Positions 43,821 through 51,100 of a stretch of DNA of 64,000 nucleotides are shown piece after piece; position 1 is the first letter of the stretch, and each line of letters starts with the position of its first letter. Under the pieces are notes generated by a model. The model was not told the DNA's origin and searched no databases. It saw only the letters and a program-made list of their open reading frames with translations. The position numbers and the translations under genes were made by a program. The stretch comes from Ditylenchus dipsaci (lineage: Eukaryota > Nematoda > Chromadorea > Rhabditida > Anguinidae): contig SADC01000208.1 of the NCBI GenBank assembly GCA_004194705.1, positions 105,127 to 169,126 on the forward strand, read 5' to 3'.

Positions 43821-44773
43821 ATGGCTAAATTGCCCCAAGTGCTTATTCTGGAACCGAGCTCTGAGCTGATTTTCAAAGGTTGCTAGATTGTTGTAATTTT
43901 TTAATCATGATTGATGGCTAGTTCTTTTAGGGCCGTTCACCGACACCTGCTCGAGTGACCTCAGCCTCACGAATCCGTCTGCTCGTCCTGTCTATTTCAA
44001 GGTCAAAACCACTGCTCCGCGCTATTACTGTGTTCGACCAAATACGGGAGTCATAAAGCCTCAGCAAAGTGCTCTGATCAATATTGTGCTGCAGCCAGTT
44101 GGTCAGCCCGCTCTCTTTGAAAAAGAACGTGTGAGACACAGATTATGGTCCAGGTATGCTTTTATAATTCTCTTATAGTCGTAACCATGGTAATAATCAA
44201 CATCTGTACAGGCTGCTTTTGGACCAGATGAAGATGTGGCTGTGGACTCCTTCTGGAAGAATATTGATCCCTCAGAGATCATGGACAGCAAGCTTCGAGT
44301 CTCTTTCCTGTCTCAGAATGCCGCATATACTCCGAAGAAACCAGAAAGTGAGCAGTTGAGCTACATGCCAGCTACTTCACTGCGCACTCAGGTATCCTGA
44401 TATTCGATATTGCATTTACCCTTTTTCCTTGTAGAATGAGCACGACCGAACCGCCTTGCAGAGAGAAATCGAGCTGCGCAAAATCTATCAGGATGAGAAG
44501 AACCGGATCGAGCGTGAGAATCACATTCTGAACGTAATATTTTCATATGCTGTATATTCTTCGTAACCCCCGCTTCCAGGAGAAGTTGCTCAAACTCACG
44601 CATGTCAGTCAGAATGAGTTGGTTCACTTCCAGCCTGTGGATGGCTTTCTGTTCGTTCATGTTTGTAATTTTCCTAGTATCCATTTATGTCTTACTCGGG
44701 CAGTAATTTTCAGATGCTCTTGATTGGCTTTATCGCTTTGTGCGTTGGAATGGTTCTTGGCAAGATCTTCTAG
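43821..44773 (+). CDS. vpr-1: VAMP-associated protein (VAP), MSP domain, tail-anchored
   Basis: Six exons: 43821-43878, 43931-44153, 44212-44391, 44435-44533, 44580-44660 and 44714-44773. The MSP domain is textbook: VLILEPSSELIFKGPFTD, LTNPSARPVYFKVKTTAPR, YCVRPNTGVIKPQQSALIN, VLQPV. KVKTTAP lines the pocket that binds FFAT motifs at ER contact sites. A charged linker and a coiled coil follow (LQREIELRKIYQDEKNRIE), then a C-terminal anchor MLLIGFIALCVGMVLGKIF at the ER membrane. One base (A) appears to be missing near 44141, where RHKIMVQ is expected before the splice. The symbol is that of the nematode orthologue. Confidence 0.92.
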
Positions 44774-45161
44774 AAAAGACAGTAAACCGTAGAAGACATC
44801 TCTTTGACACATATACGATTTTTGTGCAGTTGAAATAAAGACTTTATGCATTTCATTTGTTGTCTCGTAGATTGTAAACTACATCAGCTATCTGCACTAT
44901 TTAAGAAAACCTATAGCAAGCCTATAGCGAAAGTAATTTGCAATGAAAAATCCCGATGAAGCAGAAAGAGGTCTTTAAATTGTAAATGCAGTGATCTAGC
45001 TTTAAAATAATATTTTCGTCCTAATTTTCATTACTGGGTGCAACAAACGGGACATGGACATTTATTCTGGATGAATAATATTTCTTGAAACATCTAACTC
45101 TCTTCACCGTACTAGCCGGGCATTTCAATCTTTGATAACATTTAAAACATTTTAATTAAAA
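44774..45161. other. Spacer between convergent VAP and receptor genes
   Basis: Both genes end here. AATAAAG at about 44835 is a likely VAP polyadenylation signal. Nothing else is seen. Confidence 0.5.
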
Positions 45162-48100
45162 TTAACAGTGTCTGTAGATTTTAAATTCTATAATCACCTG
45201 CAGCAATATCCAGGCTGTTCCGAAGAAGCAGACCAGTGCAAATATGATGAGGAAAAGACGGTCTAATACCATGGCCACATACTTCCAATCTTCGTCCACC
45301 TGCGAAACACAATTAGATTAGTGAAGATGAGTTTTTTGGCGTTACTCGGTTTTACCACCACCCCTTAGCAATTAGGCTTAGTCCTTAGGATTAGGATTTG
45401 GGCATTAGGCTAACGAACAGCCCGTGCTAATTTCAGCATTTTTCAAAAGAAAAAAGTGTGGTTTAGGGGTACTGAATAATTATTAGGGGGTGTTCCCTAG
45501 TAGCATTCTGGGGGTCGGGCGGATTATCAACGAGTAGCGTCAGTTTTTCCTATTTGAAATTTAGTCTATTATCACCTATTTCCAGATCTATTTGTTTTAA
45601 AAGCAGCCATTTTAATAGAAAAATTATCGTTATTATTTTGATCCTGGTACAATTCTGGGTATACTTGCAGCACTTAATTAAACAACAGGGGGACCAAGGC
45701 ACATTTCTTCAGAAAATTTCTATATTGTGTCCAAACCATCTCAAACTAACGTTTAAAACGTTTCGCGACTTTATCACGACTGGTATGTTCGCGAAACGTT
45801 TACATGCCCTACATCTTTCCACTCCCTCCCTTCCCAAAGAGAATTTGTCAATTCTCATTTGCACAAACAAGTATGGCTCTTTAGGGAGGAGATGAATGGG
45901 CCACTTCAAATTGCGTAAATGCAAAATGCGCCATTTCGAATTGGGCCATTTTCAAATTGGTCCAATGCAAATTGGGCCAATTTCAAAATGGGCCAGGATT
46001 TTGAATCAAACAACAGTTAAAAAATTGCTAATAAGATGGCGCAATTTGAATTGACCCATTTGAAATTGGTCCAATTTGCATTGGCCCAATTTGAAATGGC
46101 GCATTTTGCATTGGCCCAATTTGAAATGGCCCATTCTTCTCCTCTCCGGTTCTTTAAAGATGCTTTAAAGGCCATTGGCGGGGACAACCGTTGTCGAAAC
46201 GGCAATGGCCCTTTAAGGGTAATTTATGTGGTATACGGTAGTTTGAGGTAGTTGTAGTGGTTTAGAATGGTTCGGACACAATATAGAAATTTTCGGAAAA
46301 AATATAGAAAATGTGCCTTGGTCTGGGTACTGGGGGTTTACCAGAATTTAGTCTCGACCCTTAAACCCAATTTTAAAGCGGGAATATTTGAGCAAAGACG
46401 ATTTAGAGGGTTATGTGATATAGTCGTATTATCTACGACTCGGGACCGCAGCTTCAGTTATCGAGCAAATTGATGATCTACCACAAAATTTACTTGAAAA
46501 ATACCTTGTCATCTCTATCTTTTTTCTTCTAAAAGTTGTTTCATATTAAACAAATTTAAAAAATAATAACTGCATTACCAACAGCTCAGCAATAAAACAG
46601 ACATTCTCAAAGGCTTTGACTATAGTAGGCGAATAGTACATTTGCTGAAGGCGATCATCCATAGGAGCACTGGTTAGGATTCTGCCAAGATCTCGAGACA
46701 GCCTGCGCTCGGCATAGCTGAACAATATGCCCTTTTCCACAACTGTAAATAAAGCAAGTTGCTATGAGGGCATAGTCATCCACGATTTTTCCGGAAAAAA
46801 AGTCAAAATGTACTAGATCTATCTGCCTGACTGCTCGCCCTTCTGAGAGTATCTGAGGTGTCGTCCAAGGGTCTTCGCATGAATAATATCTTGGAAGCCA
46901 TTTCAAAAACACTACTTTAATCCAGTTACTGAAGGTGTGAGTGGTTGGTTTACGAAAGTGGAATTTAGCGCTAAAACAAACAAATTTAAAAAAATATTGG
47001 AGGACATATATTGATAAAATAACTCACAATAACTGTGATCAGAACAGACAAAGTGACCATGATCATTGTGAAGAGCAAGTATTTGCCGATTAAGGGCAAA
47101 CTAATACTGGTGGCTGGGATTATCTCAGTCTAAACAAAAAGAAATCTGGAACAAAAAAATAAACAATATGGTTACAATTATGGAAAAAGTTTGCACCAAC
47201 TTTTAGCGGGCAACAGTTTGATTTCAGAAAAAACGGTTTCGGACACTTGATGTCGTATTTAAATTCGATCTATTTTACAAATATGTATTCTTACCAATAG
47301 CAGAAAGAACACAGTAAGGGCTACAAGAATACTGATGCAAAGAGCTATTTTCTCGCCAGAATCAGAGGGTAAGTAGAAGACAAGAATGGTCAAGAATGAG
47401 ATGCCTACACATGGAAAAACCAAATTAACTGAAATTTATATATTTTTGACATTTTTATCATGAAAAAGCAATTGACCAGTGTAGAACAGGGTTTCCGTCT
47501 CAATACCAAAAAATACTGCAATACATTGTCAAACATAATTAGTGCGATTTATTAGCCAAACCTACCATAATGTCAACTAAGAACCAGCACCAGGACACAT
47601 CCTGATAGTTTTTAGTTCTTCTCCGTGCAACTCGTGACTATAATTTTAAAATTTCATTTGGTTAATTGCTTAATTTTTTCTATATTTTAAACTTATTTTC
47701 TGACAGCTGAGAAAGATTTGTGAACTTTGTAACTATTTCACAACATGCAATCATGAAATATTCTTAATTTGTAGTGATAGCTACAAGGAAGGGGGGGGAA
47801 GGAACTTAGGTTTATAAAGGGGCTCCGGCAGGGATGTATTTAATTTTCCCCCTAATTACTGAAAATACTTGGTTGGTTGGTTAGAGATGCGCTAACTCAC
47901 TTATTTAGACGTGATTCCGAGCAAGACTGCTGAATAAAATGCATTTCAAGTCTTTTAGCCAGCTCCAGTGTAAAAACATAGTGAAATACCTTAAAGGACC
48001 TGACCTCTTCCTTATCATGGCAATTTGTAATTTGAATTGGCGGGGGACCATTTATTTTTCCGTAATTATTTTTTTGAAATGCGAAATATTTTTTTATTAA

Positions 48101-51100
48101 AGTTGCATGTCTATTTGATGTGAGTTTTTCTTTTGGTTTTGTTGAAATTTCTTGTTGTCTAGGTGATCCGGCATCTCTACCTAGGTCCAGAGTAGCTGCG
48201 TGCCGTTGTATTAGATAAGTTTTATTTCTTTACCATCGCCGTCTCTTGCTTTTCTCGTTTTTGTTTCAGGTGGGGTTGCTGGTAATTCAAATAGCTTCGG
48301 TGGACCGTTTTGCAGTGTGCCGTCTGTTGTAATTTATTCCTCCGCATTTATTCTACAGTTTCAATAATCATATTCATCAAAAGAATCTGTCAAATAAGTT
48401 GTATCATTTTCCACATAACATCCTAGATAGTCTGGGTTTGTTTCATCGCCACTTTCCTGTATGGGGTATTTTGGGCCGGGTCACGGACATTTCACTCTCC
48501 GTGACATTTCACTCTCTAGGACATTTCACTCTCCGGACATTCACTCTCTGGGACACTTCACTCTTGAAACCATTATGAAAATTCGAAATGAAACCAAGCG
48601 AAAATGTTGTTAAAATTGCAGTAACCCCAGTTTTAAAAAATTTTATGCCCCATGGAAAGAAGGTACCAAGGTAGCGCTCAGGTATCGGTACTCGGGTAGA
48701 ACTGCCTAGCCAGTGATACTTAGGTAGTATCGGGCAGAGGTACTAGTGTCGAGCTACCAAGAAATTGGTACTCAGGTGGTGCTACTCAAGTGGTGGTACT
48801 CAGGTGAAAGTACTCAGGATGTGGCATATAGTGTGGTATATTAGACCATTTTTTTGAGTAAATCAGACCCTATTCAGAAAGTGGGTCACTACCTAGGTAA
48901 TATCACCTAAGTGCTGCCAGCTTGGTACTACCGCTTGCGTAACACCAACTTTTATTAATTTAGAGGGCCACCGATTGGTTTACTTTCTATTATTTGCAAT
49001 GCGGAGTATGCTGGTCTTAGCCGCAAAACGGCCAACCTTCGCGCGGTACTTAAAAGTATAATCCGAATGCTTCCCTATCAAAAATCTTCATCTGATGTCG
49101 ATTAATCTTGAAAAACAAAAATGTAAGTAACAATTACTAATACATCCAAAATTTCGATCCGAGAGGTAGATACTTTATTAGAGCAAATATTAGACCGGAG
49201 AGTGAATGTCCGGAGAGTAAAATACCCCAGAGAGTGAAATGACTGAGAGTGAAATCTCCTAGAGAGTGATTGTCCCAAGAGTGAAATGTCCTGAGAGCGA
49301 AATGTCCCAGAGAGTGAAATGTCCTGAGAGAGAAACCCATTTGGCCGGGGTGTTTCGGCCGGGGTGTTTTGGTGAGGGTGTTTTGGTGGGGGTGTTTCGG
49401 GGTCGACCTATTGAAACACGACGTCAAACAACAAGAGATTCTTTATTGGCAAGAAACAAACAATTGACATCGAAGGATTGTGAACTTGCGAGAATACAAT
49501 GTCTATCCAAAAGTGCAAAGTCCCAAGTAGTCTTCCATAAGCGTGCCAATAGAGAAGATGTCATTTGGATCCACCCGAATTCCAATAAGCTTGACACGAA
49601 TATCATCTCCTCCTTGTAAACAACAGTCTCGTCCTGAAAAAGAAAGTCTCACATCAGAAAGTACTGCTTCAAGACTTACTTCGTTTCTGTAACTGGCTGG
49701 AACACTGTCAGGACAAAACTCCATATCCGGTTGAACGCACTGCTAAAAAACATGTGCTGTTAAAACAACCTGCCAACTTAAAACATGCCCTGGAGACGAA
49801 GCAAGTCAACGGACCTATGTTCACAAATAATCCAGCTTCAGTCACTTGAAACACCTGAAATGCAGCGTATGACAACCTCGAATCCCCACCAACAAAATTT
49901 TAGATGACCGTTAGAGTGAAATGTCCTGAGAGTGAAATGTCACGTACCCATTTTGGCGGGGTGTTTCGGTTCCATCGATGACTTGACCTTTGAAGGGACG
50001 AAAAACCAACGCCTTGAATTTGACCGGAAAGATGACAAAGCCACGACCTAGAAGTTGAAAAAATACACCCGAAAATCGTGAAGTAAAATATTCACCTGTT
50101 GAATGATGGATCCAGGAACCCCACCTGAAAACAAACGAGAAAAAGCAAGAGACGGCGATGGTAAGAAATAAAAACTTATCTAATAAACGGCACGCAGCTC
50201 ACTCTGGACCTAGGTAGAGATGCCGGATCACCTAGACAACAAGAAATTTCAACAAAAACAAAAAGGAAAAAACTCACATCAAAAATAGACATGCAACTTT
50301 AATAAAAAAAATATTTTCGCATTTCAAAAAAATAATTACGGAAAAAATAAATGGTCCCCCGCCAATTCAAAAATTACAAATTGCCATGATAAGGAAGAGG
50401 TCAGGTCCTTTAAAAATGTGCGGCGAAATCAAATTTCGCGGTGAAATTGTGTCCCGGCGAAATTGTGGGCGCGGCGAAATTGTGGTCCGGCGAAATTGTG
50501 TCACGTACCGAAAATATATACTGTATTTCTTCTAAAAACGAGCAGGATTGTTTAAGCGCCGGCGCTAAGCCGGCGCTCCGCCGGTTAGAAATAAACGCCG
50601 GCGCTTAGCCGGCGCTCCGCCGCAAGCACCGGCGCTTATATCGGCGCTTAAGTGGCGATTATCTCGGATACCGTAAATAGCCATTCTACTTAACTGTACT
50701 TTAACTTCACTATTTAGGAAGTATAGAGAGATTGTTTCAATGATTACAGCAAACACATGTGGTGCACGTGCAAACGCTGAACATGAAATTTGCGATCAAA
50801 ACTTATTCTCAACTATAACCAACGTTTTATTGAATAAACTCGCGCATTCTTAATATAAATAAATTTGCTGTCATTTATTTATCTATTTCTTTGCAGATAA
50901 CACATGCGGTTTTTACCTTTTTGTATGCCCGGCGCTCCGCCGGTGCCAGCTAAGCGCCGGCGCTCCGCCGGGTAGCTGGCGCTTAAACAATCCTGTAAAC
51001 GAGCATGCCCGTTTATTTTTCAATCACTCAATAATCGGAAATTTTGAGGTCGATCTAGAAATTTTGTGGGCTCAACCAAATCTAAAAAATTGAATCGGTA

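Larger units (their letters stand above)
47995..50409. mobile_element. TTAA-flanked long-TIR element carrying part of RPB7
   Basis: TTAA at 47991-47994 and 50410-50413. The ends AGGACCTGACCTCTTCCTTA and complement continue as inverted arms for about 285 bp (to 48305 and 50120), including GAATTGGCGGGGGACC, GGTGATCCGGCATCTCTACC and TTACCATCGCCGTCTCTTGC. Each arm ends at a splice-acceptor-like GTTTCAG followed by GTGGGGTT; on the right this is the acceptor of the RPB7 piece. The interior also holds an array-type insertion at about 48478-49955. No transposase is recognised. It lies in the 4.2-kb receptor intron. Confidence 0.8.

Noticed and set aside
45162..45300. Extra short intron after the M4 exon of the receptor
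   Set aside because: The candidate intron would be only 26 bp; reading straight through gives a short tail and stop at 45162.
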